Positions 18,944 to 30,155 of a DNA stretch of 64,000 nucleotides are shown in pieces. The notes below the pieces were generated by a model. That model worked only from the letters and a program-made list of their open reading frames with translations. It was not told the origin of the DNA and made no database searches. The position numbers were made by a program, and so were the translations under genes. Origin of the DNA: Calothrix sp. PCC 7103 (GTDB taxonomy: Bacteria > Cyanobacteriota > Cyanobacteriia > Cyanobacteriales > Nostocaceae); contig NZ_KB217478.1 in assembly GCF_000331305.1 (NCBI RefSeq), positions 6,683,646 to 6,747,645 on the forward strand. Direction: 5' to 3'. Position 1 is the stretch's first letter. Each line of letters opens with the position of its first letter.

Positions 18944-21472
18944 ATGCGTGCAGTATTAATGGCAGGGGGTTCAGGGACACGGCTTCGCCCTCTCACTTGC
19001 GACCTGCCTAAGCCAATGGTGCCAATTCTAAATCGTCCCATTGCCGAACACATTATCAATCTTCTTAAACGGCATAATATTAACGAAGTTATAGCGACTT
19101 TGCATTACCTTCCCGATGCACTGCGCGATTATTTCCAAGACGGCGCCGATTTTGGCGTACAAATGACTTATGCCGTCGAAGAAGACCAGCCTTTAGGTAC
19201 AGCAGGCTGCGTTAAAAACATTGCCGAGCTTCTTGATGAAACTTTTTTAGTAATTAGTGGCGATAGTATAACAGATTTTGACTTAACTGGGGCAATTGAA
19301 TTCCACAAGCAGCAAAAGTCAAAGGCTACTTTGATATTAACGCGCGTCCCAAATCCTATCGAGTTTGGAGTTGTTATTACCGACAAAGACGGTCGAATCA
19401 ACCGATTTTTAGAGAAACCTTCGACCAGCGAAATTTTTTCCGACACTGTTAACACTGGTACATATATTCTAGAGCCAGAAGTTTTAGATTATTTACCAGA
19501 GAATACCGAATCTGATTTCTCTTCATTTTTATTTCCTTTACTTCTAGCGAAGGGTGAACCGATGTATGGCTACATTGCCCAAGGGTATTGGTGCGATGTC
19601 GGTCACTTAGATGCTTATCGTGAGTCACAATATGATGCTCTCGACCGTAAAGTCAAGTTAGATGTTGCCTATAACGAAGTATCACCTGGTTTATGGGTTG
19701 GTCAAAATACTTACATTGACCAATCTGCTAAAATTGAGCCTCCTGTCGTGATTGGTGATAACTGTCGGATTGGCGCCCGTGTTCAAATCGAAGCTGGTTC
19801 AGTAGTTGGTGATAATGTCACAATCGGTGCCGATGCTAGTCTCAAACGTCCAATTGTCTGGAATGGCGCAATACTTGGTGATGAAGCTCACTTAAGTGCC
19901 TGTGTAATAGCACGAGGAACACGAGTAGACCGTCGCGCGCATGTACTCGAAGGGGCAGTGGTGGGTTCTCTATCGACTGTTGGAGAAGAGGCACAAATTA
20001 GCCCGTTTGTTAGAGTTTGGCCCAGTAAAAAAATTGAATCTGGCGCCACGTTAAACATCAACTTAATTTGGGGTAACACTGCACAGCGCAATTTATTCGG
20101 ACAGCGTGGAGTTCAAGGGTTAGCAAATATTGATATAACCCCTGAATTTGCCGTCAAGTTAGGCGCCGCATACGGTTCTACACTCAAACCTGGTTCAAAA
20201 GTCACAGTATCGCGTGACCAACGTAACATTTCACGCATGGTAACACGGTCATTAATTGCGGGCTTAATGTCGGTAGGTATTGACATTCAAAACCTTGATG
20301 CAACCGCTATTCCCATCACACGCACTGTTATTCCCACAATGGGTGTCGCTGGTGGAATTCATGTGCGCGTACACCCTGACCGTGCGGACTACATCCTAAT
20401 TGAATTTATGGATGATAAAGGTATCAATCTTTCTAAACCTAAAGAAAAGAAAATCGAAGGGGCATTTTTTAAGGAAGATATGCGACGCGCTCTAATTCAC
20501 GAAGTTGGGGATGTGGCATACCCTAGCCAGGTTGCTGACATTTATTGCATGGCTTTTGAAAAATTTCTACATATTGAGACAATTCGTAATAGTCGTGCCA
20601 AAGTTGTAATTGACTATGTTTACGCAGTGTCTGGTGCAGTACTACCCCAAATGCTCGACCAATTTGGCGCCGATGCAGTAGTACTAAATGCGAGTTTGAA
20701 CAAAAGCGCAATGTCATCAACAAACCGCGAAGGATTGTTAACGCAGTTAGGACATGTGGTCGAAGCTTTAAAAGCTAACTTTGGTATTCAAGTATCAGCA
20801 AACGGTGAACAGCTAATTTTAGTTGATGAGTCTGGAATGCCTATCCGTGGCGAGATATTAACCGCTTTAATGGTTGATATGGTATTAACCTCACATCCAC
20901 GCGGCGCCGTTGTTGTTCCTGTTCATGCTTCGAGTGCTGTTGAACAAATAGCTCGGCGCCATGACGGTAAAGTTATCCGCACCAAAGCTAACCCAACCGC
21001 GTTGATGGAAGCATGTAACAAAAATCCAAATGTTATGCTCGGTGGTAGTGGCGATACAGGTTTTATTTTCCCTGAACTACATCCTGGTTTTGATGCCATG
21101 TTCTGTATTGCCAAAATCATCGAAATGCTGACAATTCAAGAACGTTCGTTAGCATCAGTACGTTCTGAACTACCCCGTGTTATCCACAAAACTTATACTG
21201 TTCGCTGTCCTTGGACTGTCAAAGGCGCCTTGATGCGGTATTTAGTAGAAACTCACCCAGCACAAAACCTAGAACTTATTGACGGTGTAAAAATCTGTCA
21301 ACCTTACGATGATAGCTGGATATTGGTACTACCTGATGCGTCAGAACCTCTAGTACATCTTTATATCAATAGCAATGACCGCGACTGGGTAGATAGTACT
21401 CTCAGAGATTATCGCGCTCGCGTACAAATGTTCATTGAGAGAGAAGAAGAAGCAGTAGTAGCTGAAGTTTAG
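18944..21472 (+). CDS. Mannose-1-phosphate guanylyltransferase fused to degenerate phosphomannomutase
   Basis: An 842-residue three-part protein. Residues 1-235 form a nucleotidyltransferase ([16 protein letters not shown], then [11 protein letters not shown] and [14 protein letters not shown]). Residues 245-370 form a left-handed beta-helix with hexapeptide repeats. Residues 385-820 form a phosphoglucomutase/phosphomannomutase region. At about residue 470, where an active mutase has a TASHNP Ser, this one reads [10 protein letters not shown], and the later metal loop DGDGDR is also absent. The mutase part therefore looks catalytically dead and may be regulatory. The enzyme part should make an NDP-sugar (GDP-mannose is the usual annotation) for cell-surface glycans. 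Confidence 0.88.
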   Translation: MRAVLMAGGSGTRLRPLTCDLPKPMVPILNRPIAEHIINLLKRHNINEVIATLHYLPDALRDYFQDGADFGVQMTYAVEEDQPLGTAGCVKNIAELLDETFLVISGDSITDFDLTGAIEFHKQQKSKATLILTRVPNPIEFGVVITDKDGRINRFLEKPSTSEIFSDTVNTGTYILEPEVLDYLPENTESDFSSFLFPLLLAKGEPMYGYIAQGYWCDVGHLDAYRESQYDALDRKVKLDVAYNEVSPGLWVGQNTYIDQSAKIEPPVVIGDNCRIGARVQIEAGSVVGDNVTIGADASLKRPIVWNGAILGDEAHLSACVIARGTRVDRRAHVLEGAVVGSLSTVGEEAQISPFVRVWPSKKIESGATLNINLIWGNTAQRNLFGQRGVQGLANIDITPEFAVKLGAAYGSTLKPGSKVTVSRDQRNISRMVTRSLIAGLMSVGIDIQNLDATAIPITRTVIPTMGVAGGIHVRVHPDRADYILIEFMDDKGINLSKPKEKKIEGAFFKEDMRRALIHEVGDVAYPSQVADIYCMAFEKFLHIETIRNSRAKVVIDYVYAVSGAVLPQMLDQFGADAVVLNASLNKSAMSSTNREGLLTQLGHVVEALKANFGIQVSANGEQLILVDESGMPIRGEILTALMVDMVLTSHPRGAVVVPVHASSAVEQIARRHDGKVIRTKANPTALMEACNKNPNVMLGGSGDTGFIFPELHPGFDAMFCIAKIIEMLTIQERSLASVRSELPRVIHKTYTVRCPWTVKGALMRYLVETHPAQNLELIDGVKICQPYDDSWILVLPDASEPLVHLYINSNDRDWVDSTLRDYRARVQMFIEREEEAVVAEV

Positions 21473-21476
21473 AGCC

Positions 21477-21509
21477 AAAGGGGAAAGAGAAAATACAATT
21501 TCCCCTTTT
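21477..21509 (+). terminator. Rho-independent-type terminator after the guanylyltransferase gene
   Basis: AAAGGGGAAA pairs perfectly with TTTCCCCTTT around a 12-nt loop, starting 5 nt after the stop codon and followed by a T-rich stretch (CTTAATCTTTTT). This is a strong simple hairpin well placed to end transcription before the sat gene. Confidence 0.65.
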
Positions 21510-21598
21510 CTTAATCTTTTTCTCTCTTAGGCAGGCAAAATGATAAGTTAATAAATAGTTTGACATTCATAGCATTACACAGGAAAGAAGGAATTAAG

Positions 21599-22777
21599 TT
21601 GAGCTACCAGAAACAAGCCATTGCCCCCCACGGTGGAGAGTTGGTTAACCGCATCGCCACTCCTGCACAGAAAGAAGAATTTCTTTCAAAGGCTGATTAT
21701 TTACCACGAGTCCAACTCGACGAGCGTGCGGTGTCTGACTTGGAAATGATAGCCATTGGCGGTTTTAGCCCGCTAACAGGATTTTTAAACCAAGCAGACT
21801 ATAACAGTGTTGTTGAGAACATGCGCCTTGAATCGGGCGCCGCTTGGTCAATTCCTGTTACATTATCAGTATCAGAAGAAGTTGCTGCACCGCTAACCGA
21901 GGGTGGCTATATCCGTCTGGATAACCCTGAAGGTAAGTATATTGGTGTATTGCTACTAACCGAAAAATATACTTATAACAAAGAACGCGAAGCTATTAAA
22001 GTCTACCGTACTGATGATGAAAAGCACCCAGGTGTAAAAGTTCTGTACAGACAAGACCCAATACATTTAGCTGGGGATGTATGGCTTTTAGAACGTAAGG
22101 TTCACCCATTATTTCCAAAATATCAAATTGACCCAGCAGCATCACGCCAAATGTTTTTAGAAAAAGGTTGGCGAACTATTGTTGGTTTTCAAACTCGTAA
22201 CCCTATCCATCGCGCACACGAATATATTCAAAAGTGTGCAATGGAAACTGTAGATGGTTTGTTTCTGCATCCTCTGGTGGGAGCAACGAAAGAAGATGAT
22301 ATCCCCGCTGACGTGCGGATGCGTTGCTACGAAATTTTGCTCGAAAATCACTACCCCAAAGACAGAGTGATTTTAGCAATTAACCCAGCCGCAATGCGCT
22401 ACGCAGGTCCTAGAGAAGCAATATTCCATGCTTTAATTCGTAAAAACTATGGTTGTACCCACTTTATCGTTGGACGCGACCATGCAGGAGTTGGTGACTA
22501 TTACGGTACCTACGATGCACAGTATATTTTTGACGAGTTCAAACCTGGAGAACTTGGCATTACCCCAATGATGTTTGAACATGCTTTTTATTGTTTGCGT
22601 ACAAAGCAAATGGCGACAACCAAAACAAGTCCCAGCACTCAAGAAGAACGAGTTCACCTCTCAGGTACAAAAGTCAGAGAAATGTTACGTCGTGGAGAGT
22701 TGCCACCACCTGAGTTTTCGCGTCCAGAAGTTGCTGCGGAGCTAGCTAGAGCAATGCAAGTCCCGGTGAATGCTTAA
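21599..22777 (+). CDS. sat: Sulfate adenylyltransferase (ATP sulfurylase)
   Basis: Activates sulfate with ATP to adenosine phosphosulfate, the first step of sulfate assimilation. The ATP-binding motif is in [17 protein letters not shown] and the second site in [16 protein letters not shown]. The open frame reaches up to 21560, but an AGGAAAGAAGGAA ribosome binding site sits directly before the TTG at 21599, giving [18 protein letters not shown], the usual N-terminus, and a 392-residue protein of normal size. No other sulfate-assimilation gene is adjacent. A C-rich/G-rich inverted repeat at 22778-22822 may terminate it. Confidence 0.95.
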   Translation: MSYQKQAIAPHGGELVNRIATPAQKEEFLSKADYLPRVQLDERAVSDLEMIAIGGFSPLTGFLNQADYNSVVENMRLESGAAWSIPVTLSVSEEVAAPLTEGGYIRLDNPEGKYIGVLLLTEKYTYNKEREAIKVYRTDDEKHPGVKVLYRQDPIHLAGDVWLLERKVHPLFPKYQIDPAASRQMFLEKGWRTIVGFQTRNPIHRAHEYIQKCAMETVDGLFLHPLVGATKEDDIPADVRMRCYEILLENHYPKDRVILAINPAAMRYAGPREAIFHALIRKNYGCTHFIVGRDHAGVGDYYGTYDAQYIFDEFKPGELGITPMMFEHAFYCLRTKQMATTKTSPSTQEERVHLSGTKVREMLRRGELPPPEFSRPEVAAELARAMQVPVNA

Positions 22778-22923
22778 AGGGTAAAGGGGAAAGGTCTTTT
22801 TTACCCTTACCCCTTTCCTATATACAGTATTTATTTTTAAAAAACAGTATTTGCTGAAGCTTTACAATCAGGATTTTAGCCCTTTAATCTGTTATCTGAT
22901 ATAAAATGGGGCTGAGGTATCGA

Positions 22924-25089
22924 ATGATGAAACGGCGAACTTTTTTGCAGCGTATTGGCTCAGTACTCGCAGTATTGGGAATAACTGAAGCTGAGTGGCT
23001 GAGTTTGGGAAATAATTACTATCAAGCTTTGGCTCAAACAAGTTCGCGCAAGTTGGCTTTGCTTGTAGGCATTAATAACTACTCTCAGTTTCCCACTTTG
23101 AATGGCTGCTTGACAGATGTCGAATTACAAAAGCAACTCTTAATTCATCGCTTTGGTTTTCAACTGTCTGATATTTTATGTTTAACTGATGAGCAAGCTA
23201 GTAAGAGTTTAATTCAGAAAGCTTTTAATGATTTGAACAGTCAAGTTCAACCTGGTGATGTAGTTTATTTTCACTTCAGTGGTTACTCTACTTATGTTAA
23301 GTCACAAAAAGCACTGATATTATTTGACGATAGTCTTGAAATGAAAGGTGAAGCTAATTATTTATTAGAAGAAACACTGCAACTAATTTTACACGCACTC
23401 AAAACAGAAAATGTAATTGCTGTACTTGATACTGGTTATAATATTAATCACAGCAAAAATTGTGGTTTAAAAGTTCGCGCGGTTCAAATACCTGATAATA
23501 TTAATATCGCTAACGATGAATTAGAGTATCAAAAACAACTTAAAAGTCAATCAATTACCACACCACCTGCTTTAATATTAGCTGCAACCTCAAACCCTAA
23601 TCAGTCAGCTAGAGAGCTACAAATGTCAGGGTTTAGTACTGGTGTATTTACTTATGTTTTGACGCAATACCTTTGGGAAAATAGCCTAACAACTACAGTG
23701 CAATTCGGTTTGCAAAAAGTTAATTCAACCGTAAAGCAACTAGGCAGCAATCAGCAGTCTACTTTAATAAACAGTAAAAAAATTCAGCAGTTAGGGACAT
23801 TTACCAGTAATTTCGGTATAGGCGCCGATATTAATATTCAATCAGAACGTTCAGGTGGCGCCGAAGGTGCTATTACTACTCTAGAAGAAGATGGTAAAAC
23901 AGTACAGCTTTGGCTGGGAGGTGTACCAGCGCATGTACTAGAATATATGGGCGCCAACTCTAGGTTTGTTATTGTCCCAAATTCAGCTTCATCACCAAAT
24001 TTGGTATTGCGTGTACGCTCTGGGTTAACGGCAAAAGCTTCACTTCGTAGTGACTCTAGTACAGAAACTCCAATTAGTTTACAGGTTGGACAATTAATTC
24101 AAGAAGTGGTGCGCGTTATTCCAAAAAACATCCATCTGAATATAGGACTAGAGAAATTAGAACGTATCGAACGTGTTGACGCAACTAGTGCTTTTGCAAC
24201 ACTCAATCATATTTCCAGTACAGTCGCAGAACAACCCGCAGATTATATATTTGGTAAATTGCTAGATAAACCCCAGGAAACTGGTGCAATGGTATCATCT
24301 AGTCGTTATGGTTTATTTAGCCTTAGTGGAGAATTAATTGCCAACACATCGGGTGAAGTTGGAGAAGCTGTAAAAGTTGCAGCGCAAAGACTGGCGCCAA
24401 AATTACAAACTTTACTTGCAGCAAAATTATGGCGCATCACTGAAAACGAAGCTTCATCCCTGCTAAATGTCAAAGTTACACTCGAAACAGTAGTAGCATC
24501 TCACGCTGGCGCAAGTTCGCAACCAATAATGATTAGGGAAACTTTTAGAGGTCAATTATTAAGCACTAAAGTGCTTACAACAACGACGATACAATTAAAC
24601 AAACTTTCTATAGGGAATCGTATTCAATATAAAATTGAAAATAAATCGAATCAAACTCTTTATTTAATGCTCCTAGGGTTAGATAGTAGTAAAAATGCCT
24701 TTGCATTATACGCTTGGCAAAACAAGAGTCAAGATGCACCACCATTACCATCACTGCAAAATATCACTATTGAACCTGGTGCCACTACTACCGTTCCCCA
24801 AACCAACCCAGGCTTTGAGTGGATTATACAAGGACTTAGCGACTCGTGGGAAGTTCAGCTAATTCTTAGCACGGCGCCTTTCACTCAAACCCTTGCTGCA
24901 CTATCTGTAACAAAAGTGGCAAGAGTAGAGCAACAGCGAGTTGTGCCTGTATCGAATCCTAGCGAAGTTGCAGTTGCGCTTTTGCAAGATTTACATGATG
25001 CATATAAAGACAAAAAAGATACGAGTGATGCTTACGTATGGAATGTTAATAATTGGGCAAGCTTTAGTTTTGTTTTTCAAGCCCAATAA
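22924..25089 (+). CDS. Pseudo-orthocaspase with twin-arginine-like leader
   Basis: A protein of about 721 residues with a leader MKRRTFLQRIGSVLAVLGIT (Tat-like RR plus a hydrophobic stretch) and then a p20 caspase fold starting KLALLVGINNYSQFPTLNGC. The catalytic His position of bacterial caspases (SGHG) reads SGYSTY, and the Cys position (DCCHSG) reads LDTGYN, so both dyad residues are replaced (Tyr and Gly). The C-terminal half from about residue 300 includes a DUF4384-like region (IGNRIQYKIENKSNQTLYLM). It is inferred to be an exported, catalytically inactive scaffold. A GAGG at 22914-22917 supports the start at 22924 or 22927 rather than 22906. Confidence 0.85.
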   Translation: MMKRRTFLQRIGSVLAVLGITEAEWLSLGNNYYQALAQTSSRKLALLVGINNYSQFPTLNGCLTDVELQKQLLIHRFGFQLSDILCLTDEQASKSLIQKAFNDLNSQVQPGDVVYFHFSGYSTYVKSQKALILFDDSLEMKGEANYLLEETLQLILHALKTENVIAVLDTGYNINHSKNCGLKVRAVQIPDNINIANDELEYQKQLKSQSITTPPALILAATSNPNQSARELQMSGFSTGVFTYVLTQYLWENSLTTTVQFGLQKVNSTVKQLGSNQQSTLINSKKIQQLGTFTSNFGIGADINIQSERSGGAEGAITTLEEDGKTVQLWLGGVPAHVLEYMGANSRFVIVPNSASSPNLVLRVRSGLTAKASLRSDSSTETPISLQVGQLIQEVVRVIPKNIHLNIGLEKLERIERVDATSAFATLNHISSTVAEQPADYIFGKLLDKPQETGAMVSSSRYGLFSLSGELIANTSGEVGEAVKVAAQRLAPKLQTLLAAKLWRITENEASSLLNVKVTLETVVASHAGASSQPIMIRETFRGQLLSTKVLTTTTIQLNKLSIGNRIQYKIENKSNQTLYLMLLGLDSSKNAFALYAWQNKSQDAPPLPSLQNITIEPGATTTVPQTNPGFEWIIQGLSDSWEVQLILSTAPFTQTLAALSVTKVARVEQQRVVPVSNPSEVAVALLQDLHDAYKDKKDTSDAYVWNVNNWASFSFVFQAQ

Positions 25090-25153
25090 TCGTTTTAAGC
25101 ACTTCAGCGATTTGAAAATTTAAGTACTGAAGTACTTATTACTACCAGCTCTT

Positions 25154-26026
25154 TCACACGTATTTCTTTAAAATTACTTCTAGCTTTTGCTTTGTTGCAT
25201 CTGGTACTTGATCTAACCTTGTTAAAATTGCATATTTCAATGCTGAATGCGCTTCACTTACAGGCGCCTCCTCGCTTAGGCGCCGCACTGCTTCAGTAAT
25301 AACTTTTTGTGCGTTGACGGCGTTGCGCTGTAAGTTTGCTACCACCATCTCTACTGTTACGCTGTCGTGGTCTGGATGCCAACAATCGTAGTCTGTTACT
25401 AATGCCATTGTCGCATACGCAATTTCTGCTTCACGCGCTAGTTTTGCTTCTTGTAAATTCGTCATTCCTATTACCGTGGCGCCCCAACTACGATAAAGAT
25501 TAGATTCCGCTTTTGTTGAAAATGCTGGCCCTTCCATGCAAACATAAGTACCACCACTGTGCAAAGTTACATCAGCTAAATTTAAGGCAGTAATCGAATC
25601 ACTAACAATTTTAGCTAGATGTTGACAAACAGGGTCGCCGAATGTAATGTGTGCAACAATACCCTCACCGAAAAATGTAGATACTCGATTTCTTGTTCTG
25701 TCTATAAACTGGTCTGGAACCACCATATCTAATGGTTTTACTTCTTCTTTCAATGAACCTACCGCACTCGCTGAGATTATATAGTCAATACCAAGCTTTT
25801 TCATCGCGTAGATGTTGGCACGAAATGGTAACTCTGTTGGCAATAATGTGTGGTTCCGACCGTGACGTGCAAGAAATGCAACTTGTGTACCGTCAAGCTT
25901 TCCTAAAATCAATGCGTCTGACGGTAAACCGAATGGTGTATCAATTTGCACCTCTTCAACTTCTTTTAATGCGTCCATTTTGTATAGACCGCTACCACCT
26001 ATAATGCCAATTTTTACTTCTGCCAT
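25154..26026 (-). CDS. mtnP: S-methyl-5'-thioadenosine phosphorylase
   Basis: A 290-residue purine-nucleoside-phosphorylase-fold enzyme. Motifs are [44 protein letters not shown] and [18 protein letters not shown]. It phosphorolyses 5'-methylthioadenosine to adenine and methylthioribose-1-phosphate in methionine salvage and polyamine by-product recycling. It is convergent with the pseudo-orthocaspase gene with 64 nt between stops. No other mtn genes are in the window. Confidence 0.95.
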   Translation of the reverse strand: MAEVKIGIIGGSGLYKMDALKEVEEVQIDTPFGLPSDALILGKLDGTQVAFLARHGRNHTLLPTELPFRANIYAMKKLGIDYIISASAVGSLKEEVKPLDMVVPDQFIDRTRNRVSTFFGEGIVAHITFGDPVCQHLAKIVSDSITALNLADVTLHSGGTYVCMEGPAFSTKAESNLYRSWGATVIGMTNLQEAKLAREAEIAYATMALVTDYDCWHPDHDSVTVEMVVANLQRNAVNAQKVITEAVRRLSEEAPVSEAHSALKYAILTRLDQVPDATKQKLEVILKKYV

Positions 26027-26516
26027 TGTTTTTACTCACTTAACCAAAATATTAGCTTGCTGTTTGCCAAGTATTGTACCTCGCAGTACCTCCATCACAC
26101 CTAATATTATTTCTGCTTATTCTTCATCGAATTTTTATAAGAACTACTATTAGTTGAAAATTCATCATTCCTTGGCAATTGATACCGCCTCTTTCAAGCG
26201 TGTCCAATCATCTGAAACACTAGTATTCATACAGTGTAAGCATGATTCCTTAGATGGCGCCTGTGTACGTTAAGTAGTTTCAACCTATACATGTGTATAA
26301 GTTTTTGTTAGTCTCATGTTAGTGTTAATAAAAAAGGTGTTTCGCTTGCTTGACTCTCTTATCTCGGTTTCTATTCTCATTCTCCTTAATTGGTTTAACC
26401 AAATTTATTGTGGGAAGGCACCATGATTACGGAGTATTAAGTATTAAAAAACCAAAAAATGATTTAAATAACGCCAAAATATCAAAACCTAATGTTTTAC
26501 TACAGTAGCGGCTACC
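26027..26516. other. 490-nt divergent intergenic region
   Basis: No gene, RNA or clear repeat was recognised between mtnP (minus) and the PAS-GGDEF-EAL gene (plus). The region is AT-rich with one GGCGCC site near 26257. It should contain the two divergent promoters. Confidence 0.5.
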
Positions 26517-28463
26517 ATGATGTGCTTAATGGTTGGTTTACTTGCTCACTTAAAAACAAAAATAGTCTCGTTCTTGTTTTCATTATTGCTGTTGCCAAGG
26601 TCAGAAAGCTTGCAACCGCAAGGTATAGCAAATGCAAATCTTGCTAATAACGACAAAGAATCAGAAACAGAAGAGACTTTTTCACCTTTAAAAACGTTAC
26701 CTATTGAATCTGTATATGATAATCGTTTTAATCAGATACAGATCGAGTTAGAGAAATCACGTTCGTTACACCAAGCAACTTTGGAGTCAACGGCAGATGG
26801 TATCTTGGTTGTAGATAATGAGGGGCAAATCACAGGGTTCAATCAGAAGTTTGTGCAAATGTGGGGAATTTCTGAATCGCTCCTCACTTCTGGTTCAGAT
26901 CGAGAAGCTCTGAAAGCTGCACTTAGTCAGTTAGAAAACCCGAAAGATTATGTTGCGACAATCCGAAAATTATGTGCGCTTCCTTCTTCACAAGTTTATG
27001 ACGCGATTACCTTCAAAGACGGTAGAATTTTTGAGCGGTATTCACAACCTCAGTATGTAGCTGGCAAGATTGTCGGTAGAGTATGGAGTTTCCGTGATAT
27101 TACTGCACAAAAAACTGCGGAAGCAAAAATTCGTCACCAATCTTTACACGATTTATTAACTGATTTACCCAATCGCGTCTTATTTAATGAGTTATTGGTC
27201 TTGGCTTTGAAACAAGCTAGTGAGAATGAAGAAAAGCTTGCTGTATGTTTTTTAGATTTAGACCGTTTTAAAACGATTAACGATACATTAGGTCATGCAG
27301 TTGGTGACCAGTTACTCAAAAGTGTCACTCAACGTTTAACGCAGTGTTTACGAGAAGGAGATATTATTGCTCGTTGGGGTGGTGACGAGTTTACTATACT
27401 TTTGCCTAAAATTCGTGATGTCAAAGATGCTGTAAATATACAAGAGCGGATATTAGCAGCTTTAAACCCTACATTTGATATACAAGGGAATCAACTACAT
27501 GTTAGTGCCAGTATTGGAACTGCGCTTTATCCTTTACACGGTGATGATGCAGAAACTTTAATTAAACATGCTGATGCTGCATTAAATCGTGCAAAATCTC
27601 AGGGTAGAAATAAATATCAGTTTTACAATTCTGGTATTACTACGCAAACTACAGAGCTATTTATATTAGAGAATAGTTTATATTATGCGTTAGAGAAAGA
27701 AGAATTTTCTGTTTATTATCAACCGCAAGTAAATATTACTACTGGCAAAATTACTAAAATGGAAGCTTTGCTACGTTGGCAGCATAGTGCGTTAGGAGCT
27801 ATTTCTCCAACCAAATTTATTCCATTAGCTGAGGAAACAGGACAAATTATACCAATTGGCGAATGGGTACTTCGGACTGCTTGTATTCAAACTAAGTGTT
27901 GGCAGAAAGCTTTGGCAATACCATCACTTTCGGTAGCAGTAAATTTATCTGCGCGTCAATTTCAGCAATCAAATTTAGTAGATATGGTGCAGCAAATACT
28001 TATAGAAACCGGATTGGCGCCAGAGTGTTTAGAATTAGAGATAACCGAAGGTATTGCCATGCAAAATATGGATTTAACCAAAGACATATTAAATGATTTG
28101 CATAGCATGGGTGTGTCTATATCTATAGATGATTTTGGAACTGGGTATTGTTCGCTAGCGTATCTTAAAAATTTTCCAATACATACTCTAAAAATAGACA
28201 AGTCTTTTGTGCGTGATTTAGCGACAAACACCCATGATGCTGCAATTACCACTGCTATAATTGCTTTAGCACATGGTCTAAATATGGATGTAGTTGCTGA
28301 AGGAGTTGAAACTGAGGAACAGCGAAGACTATTACAAATTCTTGACTGCAAATTCATGCAGGGATTTTTATTTAGTAGTGCTATTTCCGCAGAAGATGCA
28401 ACTAAATTACTACGTAAGTATAAACGGCGAAAAGTTAATAATCAACCTTTTTTAGTTGCTTAG
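26517..28463 (+). CDS. PAS-GGDEF-EAL cyclic-di-GMP signalling protein
   Basis: A 648-residue protein. A short hydrophobic stretch (IVSFLFSLLLLP) lies near residue 20. A PAS domain follows at about 80-195 (LESTADGILVVDNEGQITGF), a diguanylate cyclase domain at about 205-365 with intact RWGGDEFTILLP, and an EAL phosphodiesterase domain at about 385-635 (KMEALLRWQH, LEITEGIAM, IDDFGTGYCSLAYLK). Both catalytic domains keep their signature residues, so it may make and break c-di-GMP. Its last 29 nt overlap the 3' end of the convergent pentapeptide gene. Confidence 0.95.
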   Translation: MMCLMVGLLAHLKTKIVSFLFSLLLLPRSESLQPQGIANANLANNDKESETEETFSPLKTLPIESVYDNRFNQIQIELEKSRSLHQATLESTADGILVVDNEGQITGFNQKFVQMWGISESLLTSGSDREALKAALSQLENPKDYVATIRKLCALPSSQVYDAITFKDGRIFERYSQPQYVAGKIVGRVWSFRDITAQKTAEAKIRHQSLHDLLTDLPNRVLFNELLVLALKQASENEEKLAVCFLDLDRFKTINDTLGHAVGDQLLKSVTQRLTQCLREGDIIARWGGDEFTILLPKIRDVKDAVNIQERILAALNPTFDIQGNQLHVSASIGTALYPLHGDDAETLIKHADAALNRAKSQGRNKYQFYNSGITTQTTELFILENSLYYALEKEEFSVYYQPQVNITTGKITKMEALLRWQHSALGAISPTKFIPLAEETGQIIPIGEWVLRTACIQTKCWQKALAIPSLSVAVNLSARQFQQSNLVDMVQQILIETGLAPECLELEITEGIAMQNMDLTKDILNDLHSMGVSISIDDFGTGYCSLAYLKNFPIHTLKIDKSFVRDLATNTHDAAITTAIIALAHGLNMDVVAEGVETEEQRRLLQILDCKFMQGFLFSSAISAEDATKLLRKYKRRKVNNQPFLVA

Positions 28464-29232
28464 TTATTTTATTTATAAATTCTTCATCATAGTTTGCATT
28501 TTCCCAGTTAAGCGCGGATTGAATTTGATGAATAGATAAATTAATAGCGAGTTTCAAGTTTGCATTTTTCAGGTTTGTATTAACTAGATTTGCTCCTTTA
28601 AAATTAACTCCTTTTAGATTTGCATTACTTAAGTTAGCTTTTTCAAGGTTCGAGAAAGTTAAATTCGCTCCACTTAGATTTGTTCGTCTTAGGTCAGCGC
28701 TGTTTAAGTTTGTTGTGCTAAGATTTGCGCGCGATAATAAAGCGTGACCGAGGTGAGCATTTTGGAGATTCGCTTTATAAAAATTTGCTTTGTAAAAATA
28801 TACTCCTATCGCTTCTGCTTCATATAAATTGGCTTCACTTAAATCTGCTGAGATACAGTTAGCTGAAATTAAATCGGCATTTATTAGATTTGCGCGTTTT
28901 AAATTCGCATCACTTAAATCCGCATCTCTAAGATTAGCGTTTTGTAAGTTTGTGGCTATTAAGTTTGTATTTAACATTAAACTATTTCTCAGGTTTGAGT
29001 TGCTTAAGTCGGCGCCAATGAGGTTTGCATAGCTTAAGTTGCAATTTGGAAGTTGGGCGCCATTTAGGTTCGCTAGACTTAAGTTAGCATGGCTTAGGTT
29101 AGTATCTATTAATTTTGCTTGATGTAAGTCTGTGCTGCTTAAGTCTGGTTCTATATCAGGATTTTCTTGTCTCCATTTTACCCAGGTTAATGCACCTGCT
29201 CTTAGTAAAGTCAGATGCTCGAAATTTGCCAT
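28435..29232 (-). CDS. Pentapeptide-repeat protein
   Basis: A 265-residue protein made mainly of A(D/N)LXX repeats from about residue 30 to 245 (for example LSHANLSLANLNGAQLP and LRDADLSDANLKRANL). These fold as a right-handed quadrilateral beta-helix. The N-terminal 25 residues (HLTLLRAGALTWVKWRQENP) match the short cap common in cyanobacterial members. Function is not predictable. The gene converges on and overlaps the c-di-GMP gene by 29 nt. Confidence 0.93.
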   Translation of the reverse strand: MANFEHLTLLRAGALTWVKWRQENPDIEPDLSSTDLHQAKLIDTNLSHANLSLANLNGAQLPNCNLSYANLIGADLSNSNLRNSLMLNTNLIATNLQNANLRDADLSDANLKRANLINADLISANCISADLSEANLYEAEAIGVYFYKANFYKANLQNAHLGHALLSRANLSTTNLNSADLRRTNLSGANLTFSNLEKANLSNANLKGVNFKGANLVNTNLKNANLKLAINLSIHQIQSALNWENANYDEEFINKITKQLKKVDY

Positions 29233-29261
29233 AGTTTAATAATCCTAATTGCTTTTTGCGA

Positions 29262-29288
29262 GGGTTGGGGTTGGGGGTTAGGGTTGGG
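29262..29288 (+). other. G-quadruplex-forming sequence, five G-tracts
   Basis: Five runs of three to five G are separated by TT or TTA spacers in GGGTTGGGGTTGGGGGTTAG and the continuation GGTTGGG. This fits the canonical G3+N1-7 quadruplex pattern on the plus strand. It lies 30 nt upstream of the pentapeptide gene's start codon (whose template strand it is) and downstream of ccmP. A regulatory role is inferred only. Confidence 0.5.
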
Positions 29289-29343
29289 TTTTACAATATC
29301 TTAATGAATAATGGAGGCTATGGGTTAACCCGCCCCTACGGTA

Positions 29344-29982
29344 TTATTCTTGACGACCAATGGTTTGGGTTCTACCTGCGACACTTTCGATGGCGGCTTT
29401 GGCGCCAGCTGCTCCTGCTAGAATATCGCGTTCTTGCCCTCCTAGGTATAGGCGCCCAAAACTACCTACTGCTTGTACTTCCAGAATATTGATGGATGCT
29501 GCTTTCTCTGCTTCGTTTGCTGCTAGTGCTGCGTAAGCTGCTGGTTCGACTTCGAGAACATACAGTGTTTCCCCTGCTAATAGTAATTGTCCTCTACGAG
29601 TACGGTTAATAAGCTGGGTTTGGTAAGCATCGATATTACGGATAATTTGACTTGACACTACGCGCGGTTTAATGCATTCTTCACGCTTAACTCCTAAAAA
29701 AGCTAAAATAGCTTGACCCGCAGCGCGTGTTTCACCCTGCGAACCCGAATGAACTTCGAGTAAACCATATAATCTCTCAACAACTTGCACCCCTGGACGC
29801 ACCGAAGCAGATTTTAATGCGACATCGGTAATGCGATTAATTTCTATGCCAGGAGAAATTTCAATCCATAGCGATGTGTCCCCTGGTAATGGCAAGAAAC
29901 CTTGGGCAACAGTTCCTATGTATGCTGCATGTTGCGGTTGTAAGTTGTCGAGAAATACAAAACTGCGTAGTTCGATACCCAA
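29344..29982 (-). CDS. ccmP: Tandem-BMC carboxysome shell protein CcmP
   Basis: A 212-residue protein with two bacterial-microcompartment domains. The start [20 protein letters not shown], the middle [17 protein letters not shown] and the repeated [15 protein letters not shown] and [15 protein letters not shown] blocks match cyanobacterial CcmP, a beta-carboxysome shell trimer that stacks and forms a gated pore. Length is as expected. It stands apart from any ccmKLMN cluster, as is usual for ccmP. The next gene, divergently oriented at 174 nt, is an AAA ATPase. Confidence 0.93.
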   Translation of the reverse strand: MGIELRSFVFLDNLQPQHAAYIGTVAQGFLPLPGDTSLWIEISPGIEINRITDVALKSASVRPGVQVVERLYGLLEVHSGSQGETRAAGQAILAFLGVKREECIKPRVVSSQIIRNIDAYQTQLINRTRRGQLLLAGETLYVLEVEPAAYAALAANEAEKAASINILEVQAVGSFGRLYLGGQERDILAGAAGAKAAIESVAGRTQTIGRQE

Positions 29983-30155
29983 GGATGTTCTCCAGTCGTA
30001 ATGTTAATCAAAAAGTGCGTGCGTAAATCCAACGTATCACAAGCTTTGACCCTGGAATTCCTTCTTTGGGTTCTTTTCCGAAAAATCTTACTTAAATCGT
30101 GTATGTATATGTCTATATATATATTGTGCGATGCTGTGCTTGTAGGTAAACTAGT

